From: DFXE01 sp032054765 | GTDB lineage: Bacteria > Bacteroidota > Bacteroidia > Bacteroidales > Tannerellaceae | Assembly: GCA_032054765.1 (NCBI GenBank) | Contig: DAMBSC010000013.1 | Location: 66,964-130,963 of the forward strand | DNA: 64,000 bases | Direction of reading: 5' to 3' | In this document: piece after piece, positions 53,697-63,680 of the stretch | Numbering within the stretch: the first letter of the stretch is position 1 | Layout: every line of letters begins with the position of its first letter | Program-made: the position numbers and the translations under genes | Notes under the pieces: generated by a model | Database searches by the model: none | Told to the model about the DNA's origin: nothing | The model's input: only the letters and a program-made list of their open reading frames with translations

Positions 53697-55758
53697 AATA
53701 TATGTTTTGTTTATTACCCTATCCTTGTTTGTCCAACCACATATTTCGGCACAATGGGGATACACTATCGGTCAGGAAGAGATCCCGAAAGTCGTAATAC
53801 AGGATGCAAAGGATTATAAAGTTTATCCAGGTCATCCCAGGCTTTTCTTCCGCGATACCGACTTATCTGTGATAAGAGAGAGGATCAGCGGATTGTATAA
53901 ACCCGAATGGGATAAAATGCTTTCTTTTCTGAAAGAAAAAACGTTAAATATATCACCCTCTGTTTTTGCTGAAGGAAGGTATTTGAAACATTGGATGATA
54001 GGGCGTAATATGACGTTTGCTGCTGTAGTGACGGAAGATGAAAGCTATATAAACTGGTCTAAGCAATGGATGGAAACTCTTATAGCTGCAGGACCAGTGG
54101 GGAATGATGATCATTACAGAGGAAGACTAATGTCATTAGCTGTAGCTTATGATTGGCTATATAAGTGGTTGACTGAGGACGAAAAGGCTCGTTTGGTAAA
54201 AGCGATAATTGAGCATATAGATAAAAACTGGTATTTTTCTACCGATGCAGACTATGTAGGTGGACATTCGCGTTGGGGAAATTATTCTCTCTTCATGGGA
54301 CTGGTAGTTCTGGTAGATGAGAAACCGGAGCTTAGAAATAAGCTACTAACCGTTCGTGATCACTGGATAAACGGTTATTTTCCAGTTCAAGGTTGGATAG
54401 CCAATGAAGGAGGATACCATATGGGTTGGGCGTATAGTGCTGCTTATCTCTCTGCAAAGATACATTGTGTGATGTCTAGTGCAACGAATGATTGTGTTTA
54501 TTTTCCATGGCAGAATCTATTGCCATTGTTCTGGTTATACGGCAGACAGGGTGACGGGCTTTATGCCAACACCGGAGATGCTTATTCCGTAACTCCGGCA
54601 TTAGAAGAAGAACAAGAACTATTAATGATTTCAAGTGGTATATATAAGAATCCTTATGCTTTGGCTTCATCCAAAAAATCTGAAGATCAATTTGCAACTA
54701 TATTATATGGAGATAAAAGAATAGAAAAACTAGTTCCAGATGATACAAAACGGCCATTACCTTTAAGCCGGAATTTCGGAAATGCCGGAGTGGTTATTGC
54801 ACGCGACAGATGGGATGAAGAAACTACATTATTGCAATTCCGTTCGGTTCCATTCTATTCGGCAAATCATCATCACAGGGATGAGAATACATTTACCATC
54901 CATTATAAAGCTCCTTTGGCAATAGATGCAGGGTTATATGATGAAGGAGCTCCCAAAGGGGGGTATGGCAGTACTCATTGGCTCAATTACTTTACGCGTA
55001 CCGTAGCCCATAATGGAATTCTTGTTTTTGATCCGGATCAGAAATATTATTATGGTAAACGACTTATTTCTAATGATGGAGGGCAGCCATACTTAAAAGA
55101 AGAACCTGTTGGACTGGAGGATTTACTTCCAGGAGGAAAGGCTCATTTAGATGGAATTATCCATTATCAGGATACAGATCAATATATGTATGCTGTAGGA
55201 GATGCAACAAAAGCTTATGATGCAGAGCGTGTAAATCTTGCGCAACGTGAAGTCGTTTATTTAAGAAAAACACCATATAAGCATCCTGTAATAATCGTAT
55301 TCGACAGGGTAGAAAGCTCCTCTGCAGAATACGAGAAAAAATTCTTACTTCATACCGTAAATAAGCCTATTGTAAAAGGTAAGATAGCCGTTGCTGAAAA
55401 TGCCGGAGGAAGACTTTCATGCTTGACATTATATCCTGAAAACGTAAATATAGATCTTATAGGAGGACCAGGAAAAGAAGCATGGGTGGATGGTATAAAT
55501 TATCCGGTAGAAAAAGGACACTGGCCTAAACCTCAAATACAGTCCGGAGAATGGCGGCTGGAAGTAAAACCGACTGAATTAAAAAAGAGAGATTATTTCC
55601 TGCATGTATTTTTTATTGACGATTCCAATGCACAGCTAATAAAACATGATGCAGTAAAACTATTAGAAAAAGAAGATCGGATAGGCCTCCATATGGAAGG
55701 ATGGAACATATTATTCTCTAAAAAAGGTGACACAGCGGTTTTTGATAAAAGTAAATAA
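53683..55758 (+). CDS. Heparinase II/III-like polysaccharide lyase family protein
   Basis: 691 residues. A signal peptide ends near residue 23 (HISAQ). The alpha/alpha toroid follows, with HPRLFFRDTDLSVIRERI, the YDWLYKWLTEDEKARL helix pair, GGHSRWGNYSLF and NEGGYHMGWAYS. The beta-sandwich half starts at FGNAGVVIARDRWDEETTLL, and YSANHHHRDENTFTIHY is the conserved heparinase II/III region near residue 395. Related families (PL12, PL15, PL17, PL21) cleave uronic-acid polysaccharides by beta-elimination; the subfamily here is not clear. The start overlaps the DoxX gene's last 14 nt, so translation is likely coupled. Confidence 0.86.
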   Translation: MLQTRIYVLFITLSLFVQPHISAQWGYTIGQEEIPKVVIQDAKDYKVYPGHPRLFFRDTDLSVIRERISGLYKPEWDKMLSFLKEKTLNISPSVFAEGRYLKHWMIGRNMTFAAVVTEDESYINWSKQWMETLIAAGPVGNDDHYRGRLMSLAVAYDWLYKWLTEDEKARLVKAIIEHIDKNWYFSTDADYVGGHSRWGNYSLFMGLVVLVDEKPELRNKLLTVRDHWINGYFPVQGWIANEGGYHMGWAYSAAYLSAKIHCVMSSATNDCVYFPWQNLLPLFWLYGRQGDGLYANTGDAYSVTPALEEEQELLMISSGIYKNPYALASSKKSEDQFATILYGDKRIEKLVPDDTKRPLPLSRNFGNAGVVIARDRWDEETTLLQFRSVPFYSANHHHRDENTFTIHYKAPLAIDAGLYDEGAPKGGYGSTHWLNYFTRTVAHNGILVFDPDQKYYYGKRLISNDGGQPYLKEEPVGLEDLLPGGKAHLDGIIHYQDTDQYMYAVGDATKAYDAERVNLAQREVVYLRKTPYKHPVIIVFDRVESSSAEYEKKFLLHTVNKPIVKGKIAVAENAGGRLSCLTLYPENVNIDLIGGPGKEAWVDGINYPVEKGHWPKPQIQSGEWRLEVKPTELKKRDYFLHVFFIDDSNAQLIKHDAVKLLEKEDRIGLHMEGWNILFSKKGDTAVFDKSK

Positions 55759-55777
55759 ACGTTTAAATCTATATATC

Positions 55778-56791
55778 ATGAAACATCTCATTTATATTTC
55801 AGTACTTATATTATCGATGTCTTTAGCTTTGGATAAAGTAAATGCGGCAAACCGTATAAAGGTTGCTACTATTGGTGGCGGAGCTGAAAGAGCCAATGTG
55901 AGTGACTGCAGAGATAATCCTCAGATGATGGTTGACAGAGTTATCAGTTATTGGAAAAAGGAACTGGCTAAAGTATTACCTCACAAACCTGATCTTATCT
56001 TATTAACTGAAGCATGCGACCGTCCGTCAGGCTTAACAGTGAAAGAGCAGTTCGAATATTACAAAGTCCGTAAGAACCAGGTTTGGGATTATTTTTCTTC
56101 TGTTGCAAAAGAAAACAATTGCTATATAGCATTTGGAACGAAACATGAAAAAGACGGTAAGTGGTGGAATTCATGCATTATTGTAGATAGGAAAGGAGAA
56201 GTTGCGGGTATTTACGATAAAAATTATCCGACCGTTCCTGAGATGAACGAAATAACGGCCTCAGATGAAACTCCAATTATTCAATGCGATTTTGGAAAAA
56301 TAGCTTGTGCCGTATGCTTTGACTTGAATTTCGATGAATTACGGGTGAAATACGAAGCTTTGAACCCCGACATTATATTGTTTCCTTCCATGTATCATGG
56401 AGGATTAGAGCAAGCCAAATGGGCTTATTCTTGTCGTTCATTCTTTGTTTGTGCTTATGGCTTCTTAACAGAACCTTCGGAGATACGAGATCCTTTTGGC
56501 GACGTAGTAGCAACCAGTACAAATCATTATAATTATGCAGTAACTACAATTAATTTAGATCGTATATTGGTACATCTGGATCATAATTGGAAAAAACTGG
56601 AAGATATAAATAAGAAATATGGGGATAAAGTAATGATTAAAGATCCGGGAAGAATCGGCGCTGTTATGATTACCAGTGAGCATGAAGCAATAAGTGCGGC
56701 AGATATTGTGAAAGAATTTGATATGGAGACATTAGATGAGTATTTTAACAGATCACGCAAGGTAAGGAAAGAACAGTTAAGTGCAAAATAG
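55778..56791 (+). CDS. Exported carbon-nitrogen hydrolase (nitrilase superfamily)
   Basis: 337 residues from the ATG at 55778, which gives a clean signal peptide ending in VNAA; an upstream ATG at 55727 would add 17 residues overlapping the heparinase-like gene. The nitrilase triad is present: E78 (LILLTEAC), K148 (IYDKNYPT) and C180 (ACAVCFDLNF). The family hydrolyses amides, nitriles or carbamoyl groups. Its position as last gene of the SusCD operon suggests removal of an N-acyl or amide group from the imported material. The substrate is unknown. Confidence 0.88.
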   Translation: MKHLIYISVLILSMSLALDKVNAANRIKVATIGGGAERANVSDCRDNPQMMVDRVISYWKKELAKVLPHKPDLILLTEACDRPSGLTVKEQFEYYKVRKNQVWDYFSSVAKENNCYIAFGTKHEKDGKWWNSCIIVDRKGEVAGIYDKNYPTVPEMNEITASDETPIIQCDFGKIACAVCFDLNFDELRVKYEALNPDIILFPSMYHGGLEQAKWAYSCRSFFVCAYGFLTEPSEIRDPFGDVVATSTNHYNYAVTTINLDRILVHLDHNWKKLEDINKKYGDKVMIKDPGRIGAVMITSEHEAISAADIVKEFDMETLDEYFNRSRKVRKEQLSAK

Positions 56792-56827
56792 GAAAGAGCC
56801 GTCTTCACAGACAACTCTTTCTTTTTT
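56792..56827. terminator. Terminator of the SusCD operon, shared by convergent genes
   Basis: GAAAGAG..GTC (56792-56803) pairs with GAC..CTCTTTC (56810-56821) and is followed by six T's. It begins right after the stop at 56791. Confidence 0.8.
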
Positions 56828-56974
56828 GCTAAAAACTAAAACCTTTCAAAAACTCATATAGAGGGAAAAATATAATAACATTGCAAACATCCTGTAGCAA
56901 AATTAACATTAAGTTATATATATTTCTCCTTTATCTGTTTCTGATTTAAAACATTACAATTTTATTTTTGTCGG

Positions 56975-58357
56975 TTATTGAACCTTTTCCGGGGTTTTTG
57001 CGTCTATTTGTTTCGTTATTCGTCCATAAGCAATCAATGCAAAAGTAGAAATTAAGGCAATCGCCCCAAAATAATACCAGATATAATGCGCATGAGCACT
57101 GGCCACTTGCCACTCCTGATGCGAATTGAATAAAGCAGGATCGGGACAGTATTTATTTAAAAGATAACCCGATAAGCCAAATCCGAATATAGATGAGAAA
57201 AATGAATGTAAATGACTAAATCCCAAATATAAGCCTTCTTCTCCTTTTGGAGCCTGAAGAGAAAAGTATTCAAGAAAACGGGGAGAGATAAAAGTCTCAG
57301 CCAATCCTTGAAAAACAATACCAATAACCATCATAAATGCTACCGGATGCATACCTAAAATAGTCTGATTTTGGTCCAATACATTACCATACGACATACA
57401 TAAGGCTGATATGGGCATAATAAACATCCCGACTGTCATGGAAGTTAATGCTGTCCGTTTCCTCATAAGCTGGGTAACCAGATTGACTGTCAGTACAACT
57501 ACTAACGGGTTTACATTGGCATACCAGGAAGGCGAAGCACCTTCTCCCGCCAAGCGGAGTACATATTTCGGCATAGTTGCATACAATTGATGTTGCACCA
57601 TCCAAAAACCGGTAATGATCAATATTAGGATGATTAACCTGCCGTTTGTACAAACCTTAAGCAAAGCATTCCAGATCTGGCGGAATGATTTTCCTTCTCC
57701 AGAATGTTGTGCACTTTTATATAGGAAAAAAATAGCAATCAACCCCAGAAAAGTCATCGAAGCGGAAAAGTAATTCAGTGTAATAAGTCCTGAATTTCCC
57801 ATCGCATTACGTAGCGGCTCAACAATTGTCTTTCCGGAGAAAGCACCGATGTTAACCATTGAATAAAAGATGGAAAAACCTTTAGCACGATTTTCCGGAG
57901 TAGTTTCTTTTGCAACTGTCCCTGAAATAACACTTTTTATAAATGAACCGCCAATAACAATCAGGGCCATAATAGGTAGAATACCATAACGGGCATTACT
58001 TTCCAGTAGACCCGTAAAAGAAGTCGTCATGCTGTATTCTACCAATCCTGCCGATTGTAATAAAGTAGGGAAAATGCCTAATCCTGCATAGCCTAAAGTT
58101 AGTAAAGAAAACGCAAGTAACATTGAGTTTCTAAACCCTATTTTATCTGCTAATGCTCCGGCAAATGTAGGCAGCAAATATAGGCAGGCGGAAAATATAC
58201 CTGCAATACCGGCTGCCTGTATATCGTTAAATCCCAGTATTCTGCTTAAATATAATGTAATAACGATAAATACTCCATAATATGCCGCTCTTTCAAATAG
58301 TTCAACGACATTGGCTACCCAAAAGGCTTTGCTGAAGTTAAGTTTTGTGTTTTTCAT
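56975..58357 (-). CDS. MFS transporter, POT/peptide-transporter-like
   Basis: 460 residues with about 12 TM helices. Near the N-terminus VVELFERAAYYGVF contains ExxER (residues 19-23) followed by YYG, the proton-coupling motif of POT (DtpA-like) di- and tripeptide symporters. The ADKIGFRNSMLLAF loop is the standard MFS A-motif region. The later EEGLYLGFSHLHSFFSSIFGFGLSGYLL helix also fits. Inner membrane uptake of small peptides is the likely role, though relatives of unknown substrate exist. It is the last gene of the minus-strand operon, 14 nt after gcvP. Confidence 0.8.
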   Translation of the reverse strand: MKNTKLNFSKAFWVANVVELFERAAYYGVFIVITLYLSRILGFNDIQAAGIAGIFSACLYLLPTFAGALADKIGFRNSMLLAFSLLTLGYAGLGIFPTLLQSAGLVEYSMTTSFTGLLESNARYGILPIMALIVIGGSFIKSVISGTVAKETTPENRAKGFSIFYSMVNIGAFSGKTIVEPLRNAMGNSGLITLNYFSASMTFLGLIAIFFLYKSAQHSGEGKSFRQIWNALLKVCTNGRLIILILIITGFWMVQHQLYATMPKYVLRLAGEGASPSWYANVNPLVVVLTVNLVTQLMRKRTALTSMTVGMFIMPISALCMSYGNVLDQNQTILGMHPVAFMMVIGIVFQGLAETFISPRFLEYFSLQAPKGEEGLYLGFSHLHSFFSSIFGFGLSGYLLNKYCPDPALFNSHQEWQVASAHAHYIWYYFGAIALISTFALIAYGRITKQIDAKTPEKVQ

Positions 58358-58371
58358 ATTTCTATTTTATC

Positions 58372-61224
58372 TTACATTTGACAGGCACAACGTGTCGGTA
58401 CCAGATTACGGTCACCGTAAGCATTATCTACACGGGCTACGTTTATCCAGAATTTGCAATCGTGTAACCAATCTAATGGGAAAGCTGCTTTGCTTCTGGA
58501 ATATTCGTGAGTCCATTCATCGGCTGACACTTCATATTCAGGATGCGGGGCATTCTTTAGTACGTTGTCTTCCTTTGAGGCTTTGCCTTCTTCTACTTCT
58601 TTGATTTCTTTCCATATACAATCTAGTACTTCCAGGAAACGATCCAGTTCAGCTTTGCTTTCACTTTCGGTTGGTTCTATCATCAACGTGCCGTGTACAG
58701 GGAAAGAAAGGGTAGGGGCATGATAACCAAAATCCATTAAACGTTTGGCTATGTCTGTTTCGTCTATTCCAGAGCGTTCTTTAACCGTACGACATTCCAG
58801 GATCAGTTCATGACCTACACGATCTGTTGCTCCTGTATAAACCACTCCATACGTATTTTTTAATACAGAAGCCAGGTAATTGGCATTTAATATGGCTATT
58901 TTAGTAGCCAGAGTAAGACCTTCTGCTCCTAATAAACGAATATATGCATATGTAATAGACAAAATACCTGCACTACCGAACGGAGCTGCTGATACTGTAT
59001 CCAGATCGCTTCCCCATGTAATAGGATGGGAGGGAAGGAATGGTATCAAGTGTTCGGCAACGCAAATAGGACCTACACCGGGACCTCCGCCACCATGAGG
59101 AGATGCAAATGTTTTATGGAGATTTAAATGACAAACATCCGCGCCAATGATACCAGGGTTAGTCAAACCAACTTGCGCATTCATATTAGCACCATCCATA
59201 TATACTTGTCCTCCATACCGGTGAACTATTTCACACATTTCCTTAATATCTACTTCAAATATCCCATGAGTAGAAGGGTAAGTGATCATAGTTGCAGCAA
59301 GATTGTCTTTGTTGGCTTCAGCCTTCTCGCGGAAATCTTGTAAATCGATATTACCGTTTTCGTCTGTTTTTACAGTTACAGTAGTGTATCCGCACTGAAT
59401 TGCGCTTGCCGGATTGGTACCATGAGCAGAAGCAGGTAATAGAACAATACTGCGGTGCCCCTGACCGATACTTTCCAAATAAGTACGGATTACACGCAGA
59501 CCCGCGTATTCTCCGGAAGCTCCTGAATTAGGCTGCAGGCTTGTTCCTTTAAAACCAGTGATCTCTGACAGATAGGAAGAAAGATTTTCGACAAGTTCTG
59601 TATAACCTTCCGTTTGATCTTCCGGTGCATATGGATGAATATTCTGGAATTCAGGAAGACTTAAAGCGAACAATTCTGATGCCGCATTAAGTTTCATTGT
59701 ACATGAACCTAATGATATCATCGAATGTGCCAAAGATATATCCCGACGTCCCAAACGCGTAATATAACGCATCAATTCCGTTTCAGTACGGTATTTCTTA
59801 AATACATCCTGCTGTAAGAAATCGGATGTACGTGCAAATTTCTTATCAAAATATACCTTATCAGGAACAGCTTCTTCAAGCATATAGTCTTTACCGGCTG
59901 CACCAGCGAAAATATATAACAATACACCTATATCTGTCGGTTGTGTTGTTTCGTCAAGACTGATACCAACCTGTCCGGCCTCAAAATAGCGAAGGTTCAC
60001 CTTGCATTCCAAAGCTATTTCACGTAAAGCATTTAGAGATACATTCGCGGGAAGTTCAATCAGTAATGTATCAAAATAGTCTTTATTGATTTGTTTATAA
60101 CCCAGCTTTTCAAGTTCAGTAGCTAAAAAGCCTGCAGAAGCATGGATACGATAGGCAATATTACGTAATCCTTCTGCCCCGTGATATACAGCATAAAAGC
60201 CCGACATTGTTGCTAACAATGCTTGTGCGGTACATATGTTTGATGTTGCTTTTTCACGCTTGATATGCTGTTCACGTGTTTGAAGAGCCAAACGATAAGC
60301 TTCATGTCCGTAAGCATCTTTTGAAATACCTATAATACGCCCGGGTATAGCTCGTTTGTAATCATCTTTTGTTGCCATATAACCGGCAGACGGACCTCCG
60401 TAATACATAGGAATTCCGAAACGTTGCGCGCTACCAAATACGATATCTGCTCCCCATTCACCTGGAGGTGCCAGGATAACCAAACTCATCAGGTCGGCAG
60501 CAACTGCAACACGTATACCGCTTTCTCCGGCACGTTGAATAAATTCTTTATAATCCTCTATAGAGCCGTCGGCATTCGGATACTGAACAATTGCTCCAAA
60601 TACATCTTCAGTGAAAGTAAAGGTTTTATAATCGCCTGTTACCACTTTAATGCCTTGTGGTTTCATGCGTGTATGGATAACAGCTAATGTAGATTCAAAT
60701 ACTTTATCATCTACGAATAGTGTATTAGCTTCTGCTTTTATCTGTATCCTGCTTCGGGTTCCATGAAGCATAGTGGCAGCTTCAGCGGCGGCTGTTGCTT
60801 CATCAAGTAAGGAGCAATTAGTAAGTGGTAAAGCCGTCAACTCGCAAATCATGGTTTGAAAATTGAGTAATGCTTCCAGACGTCCCTGAGAAACTTCTGC
60901 CTGATAAGGGGTGTAAGATGTATACCATACCGGATTCTCCAATACATTTCGTTGGATTGGAGCCGGACAAACCGTATCATACCAACCCATTCCAATATAA
61001 GATGTAAAAATCTGGTTTTTAGATGCCAGTTCGGCTATATGTTCCGCATATTCCCGCTCCGTCATAGGTTCGGGAAGATTAAGCGATTCTTTGAGACGGA
61101 TGTTAGCCGGAATGGTCTGATCTATTAATTGATCTAAAGACTGAACACCTATTGTTTGCAGCATAGAGGGTATATCTCCTTCTGCAATTCCTACATGGCG
61201 ATTAACGAATTTATTTGTGTCCAT
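58372..61224 (-). CDS. gcvP: Glycine dehydrogenase (decarboxylating), P-protein of the glycine cleavage system
   Basis: 950 residues, the full single-chain form with both halves. The N-terminal half opens with FVNRHVGIAEGDIPSMLQTIGV. The C-terminal half binds PLP through the Lys in CHLNLHKTFASPHGGGGPG (about residue 700). TNCSLLDEATAAAEAATM and SLGSCTMKLNAASE are further family blocks. It decarboxylates glycine and passes the aminomethyl group to the lipoyl arm of GcvH. The gcvH and gcvT genes are not in the window. It sits 32 nt downstream of the metallo-hydrolase gene and is probably cotranscribed with it. Confidence 0.98.
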   Translation of the reverse strand: MDTNKFVNRHVGIAEGDIPSMLQTIGVQSLDQLIDQTIPANIRLKESLNLPEPMTEREYAEHIAELASKNQIFTSYIGMGWYDTVCPAPIQRNVLENPVWYTSYTPYQAEVSQGRLEALLNFQTMICELTALPLTNCSLLDEATAAAEAATMLHGTRSRIQIKAEANTLFVDDKVFESTLAVIHTRMKPQGIKVVTGDYKTFTFTEDVFGAIVQYPNADGSIEDYKEFIQRAGESGIRVAVAADLMSLVILAPPGEWGADIVFGSAQRFGIPMYYGGPSAGYMATKDDYKRAIPGRIIGISKDAYGHEAYRLALQTREQHIKREKATSNICTAQALLATMSGFYAVYHGAEGLRNIAYRIHASAGFLATELEKLGYKQINKDYFDTLLIELPANVSLNALREIALECKVNLRYFEAGQVGISLDETTQPTDIGVLLYIFAGAAGKDYMLEEAVPDKVYFDKKFARTSDFLQQDVFKKYRTETELMRYITRLGRRDISLAHSMISLGSCTMKLNAASELFALSLPEFQNIHPYAPEDQTEGYTELVENLSSYLSEITGFKGTSLQPNSGASGEYAGLRVIRTYLESIGQGHRSIVLLPASAHGTNPASAIQCGYTTVTVKTDENGNIDLQDFREKAEANKDNLAATMITYPSTHGIFEVDIKEMCEIVHRYGGQVYMDGANMNAQVGLTNPGIIGADVCHLNLHKTFASPHGGGGPGVGPICVAEHLIPFLPSHPITWGSDLDTVSAAPFGSAGILSITYAYIRLLGAEGLTLATKIAILNANYLASVLKNTYGVVYTGATDRVGHELILECRTVKERSGIDETDIAKRLMDFGYHAPTLSFPVHGTLMIEPTESESKAELDRFLEVLDCIWKEIKEVEEGKASKEDNVLKNAPHPEYEVSADEWTHEYSRSKAAFPLDWLHDCKFWINVARVDNAYGDRNLVPTRCACQM

Positions 61225-61256
61225 AATATATAGTGTTTTGATGTTACGAATATATT

Positions 61257-61895
61257 TTATAAAAAAGGATTACTCAAACTTTCTTCAATTACATTTGTCG
61301 CTGGTCCATGGCCCGGGTACAAGATTGTTTCGTCCGGCAAAGAAAGAATTTTATCCTTTATAGCTGCTATTAGGACTTCCTGATTGCCCCCCCATAAGTC
61401 TGTACGCCCTATGCTGCGGTTGAAGATAGCATCTCCCGTGATGGCAAAACCGTCTTTCTTATTGTAAAAAACTAAACTACCCGGTGAATGTCCCGGAACT
61501 AATAAGGCTATTAGTTCAGAATTACCAAATTTAATTATTTCGTTCCCGACAATATATTTCTCTACAGGTATGGTTTGTATGCGATCCTGCAAACCAAAAA
61601 GAGCTGCTTGTTCCTGTGGTGATGGAATAATATCCACATCCGCTTTATGTGCTTGTGGTTTTAGACCATAGGTACGGTTTACAAACTCATTTCCAAAGAC
61701 ATGATCCAGATGTAAATGTGTACAAAGCAAATGTTTTATAGTAAGTTTGTTTGCAATCACATAATCACTAACTTCCATTTCATCTTCGCTTCTGAAACAA
61801 CCACAATCAATCAGAACAGCTTCACCGGTTTCATCATGTAGTATATATGTATTAACCGAAAAATAATTAAATTCAAATGATTTTACTGTAATCAT
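61257..61895 (-). CDS. Metallo-beta-lactamase-fold hydrolase (glyoxalase II-like)
   Basis: 212 residues. The metal motif THLHLDHVFG supplies H60, H62, D64 and H65. LVPGHSPGSLVFY gives a further His, AITGDAIFNRSIGRTDLWGG the bridging Asp, and ILYPGHGPATNV the last His. This set is typical of hydroxyacylglutathione-hydrolase-like thioesterases, not of beta-lactamases. It overlaps the end of rsmG by four bases, so the two are translationally coupled. Physiological substrate unknown; cytoplasmic, as no signal peptide is visible. Confidence 0.9.
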   Translation of the reverse strand: MITVKSFEFNYFSVNTYILHDETGEAVLIDCGCFRSEDEMEVSDYVIANKLTIKHLLCTHLHLDHVFGNEFVNRTYGLKPQAHKADVDIIPSPQEQAALFGLQDRIQTIPVEKYIVGNEIIKFGNSELIALLVPGHSPGSLVFYNKKDGFAITGDAIFNRSIGRTDLWGGNQEVLIAAIKDKILSLPDETILYPGHGPATNVIEESLSNPFL

Positions 61896-62521
61896 AATGG
61901 TATATAAACAACTTTTTTTGTTTTAAAAAACTCTTCTTTGAAATATTCACTCAACTCTATACTAATCGCTTTATTTTTGAAAGGAAGTATCTCGTGTTGT
62001 AATTCACCTCCTTTTAAACATATTAAACCGTTAGGCAGAGCATTTTGTTGTTCTTTCTTTATGTTTTTCTTCACAATATTAGCCAAGTCAGCCAGAGGCA
62101 TAACTGCACGGCTTACAACAAAGTCAAAACGCCCTTTTTCTTCTTGTCCACGTATGTGATTAAACGTTATATTCTCTAATCCTATTGCTTCAGCCACTGC
62201 ACCGGCAACTTTTATTTTCTTTCCGATACTATCTATCAAATGAAATTGTACCTGGGGATAAAATATGGCCAGAGGAATACCGGGAAATCCTCCTCCCGTA
62301 CCAATATCCATGATGGAAGAACCGGCTTTGAATTTGAGCAACTTAATAATACCCAACGAATGAAGTACATGATGAAGATATAAGTTCTCAATATCTTTCC
62401 GTGATATCACGTTAATTTTTGAGTTCCAGTCTTCATAGAGTGGAAACAGGGCATTGAATTGTTCTTTTTGCCTATTTGTTAGATCCGGGAAATATGTTTC
62501 GATAACTGACATTTCAGACAT
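61892..62521 (-). CDS. rsmG: 16S rRNA (guanine-N7) methyltransferase RsmG
   Basis: 209 residues, normal length. The SAM-binding loop MDIGTGGGFPGIPLAIF (G74-G81) is the RsmG signature; KINVISRKDIENLYLHHVLHSL upstream and FDFVVSRAVMPL downstream are also characteristic. It methylates N7 of G527 (E. coli numbering) in 16S rRNA. In this operon it lies between an RsiV-like lipoprotein gene (12 nt upstream) and the metallo-hydrolase gene. The start at 62521 could instead be the ATG three codons later. Confidence 0.97.
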   Translation of the reverse strand: MSEMSVIETYFPDLTNRQKEQFNALFPLYEDWNSKINVISRKDIENLYLHHVLHSLGIIKLLKFKAGSSIMDIGTGGGFPGIPLAIFYPQVQFHLIDSIGKKIKVAGAVAEAIGLENITFNHIRGQEEKGRFDFVVSRAVMPLADLANIVKKNIKKEQQNALPNGLICLKGGELQHEILPFKNKAISIELSEYFKEEFFKTKKVVYIPL

Positions 62522-62533
62522 ATGTCAATTGGT

Positions 62534-63382
62534 TTAAATCAATCCGGCGATAGGACTTTCTTTACGCAGTAAATGCTTTATTTGGTTATAAGGCAATTTC
62601 ACTGAAGTAAGTCCCACAACGTAAGCAGCTATTTCATACTCGTTAAAATAGTATGTAATGCCGTCGTCATCTATTGAAAAGTTTCCGTTTGGAAATATTT
62701 CGTCAACACTGAAAAATCCTATTGATTCAAGTTCTTTAGGATTCTCAACATCATTCTGATCAGTTATTTTATCGACTAATATCTGCGCCAGTGCATCTTG
62801 AAAATCTTCAATGAAAATATCCTCTTCCGTAATGATATCACCGGTTTTAAGGTTCAATGCATAATTCATTGTAGAATGTGCTCCATGTGCCCCTCCTGTA
62901 TAACTTTCGATACTTACGGAGTAACACAAAATGTTATTCTTGTTATAGGTAATTTCATTGGAAGATATCTCATAATATGAAAACCAGGAAACAATCGGCA
63001 GATCATTTACATTTTCTTCCAGTTCTTTCTTGAAATCTACTTCCAAACTTTTATAATCTTCCAAATAAGAGTTAACATATTCTTCTACCGCTTTCTCCGG
63101 TGTGAGTTCTTCATATGTTTCCCCAAAATAAGAAGAAACAAACTGAATTTTAAGTTTTTCTAATATCTCTTTGTTTGCAAACTTAACAGGATAAATAAAC
63201 TTAATCTGTAAATTACAATTTGGATTTTCCGGCTTTTCCAGTAAATGATATGTCCTGTCTACACTGACAGAATCAAATTTAATATCGTTTTCACTTTCTG
63301 TTCCGGTTTTGGGTTTACAACCAACAACTAAAACGCCCATTAAAATGACAGCAATTAAAGGCCGATACAAATTCATTTTCAT
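62534..63382 (-). CDS. RsiV-like lipoprotein (DUF3298/DUF4163 type)
   Basis: 282 residues with a lipobox VVGC (Cys 22). The domain order fits DUF4163 (about 40-130) followed by DUF3298, with SIESYTGGAHGAHSTMNYALNLKTGDIITEEDIF as the recognisable block and PNGNFSIDDDGITYYFNEYEIAAYVVG near the end. This fold binds lysozyme in the anti-sigma factor RsiV and also occurs in peptidoglycan-associated lipoproteins. There is no sigma-binding domain here, so it is not an anti-sigma factor. First gene of the minus-strand operon. Confidence 0.85.
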   Translation of the reverse strand: MKMNLYRPLIAVILMGVLVVGCKPKTGTESENDIKFDSVSVDRTYHLLEKPENPNCNLQIKFIYPVKFANKEILEKLKIQFVSSYFGETYEELTPEKAVEEYVNSYLEDYKSLEVDFKKELEENVNDLPIVSWFSYYEISSNEITYNKNNILCYSVSIESYTGGAHGAHSTMNYALNLKTGDIITEEDIFIEDFQDALAQILVDKITDQNDVENPKELESIGFFSVDEIFPNGNFSIDDDGITYYFNEYEIAAYVVGLTSVKLPYNQIKHLLRKESPIAGLI

Positions 63383-63680
63383 GAAAATCAGATTTAATTT
63401 CTATTATGTCCGCAAAGGTATATGATTAAATTTGATTTCTAAGGAAAAACAAAAGTAAATTACTATAACACCGGACTACCTAATAAGATGATCTTTTTTT
63501 GGTTTCACCTGTCACCTGAGTTTAATCTATTGTATATAAAATAGATGTGGTGAAAGGAAAGGTGAATCGAAGATCCGCCTTAGACAATCGTTCTTTTGTA
63601 AGAATATTACTTAATTCCTTGCCGTATTTTCCCGGAAAGTTCTCGTTTTATTATGTTTTTATTAGTAAAAATTTAATTGG
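63383..63680. other. Non-coding region upstream of the minus-strand operon
   Basis: About 300 nt without a supported gene. It should hold the promoter of the 63382 gene. An inverted pair (TTTCACCT near 63500, AGGTGAA near 63560) is visible; small open frames on the plus strand are not convincing as genes. Confidence 0.4.

Noticed and set aside
61257..61895. Beta-lactamase
   Set aside because: The metal ligands and length fit glyoxalase II-like hydrolases; there is no signal peptide, and rsmG coupling suggests a housekeeping role.
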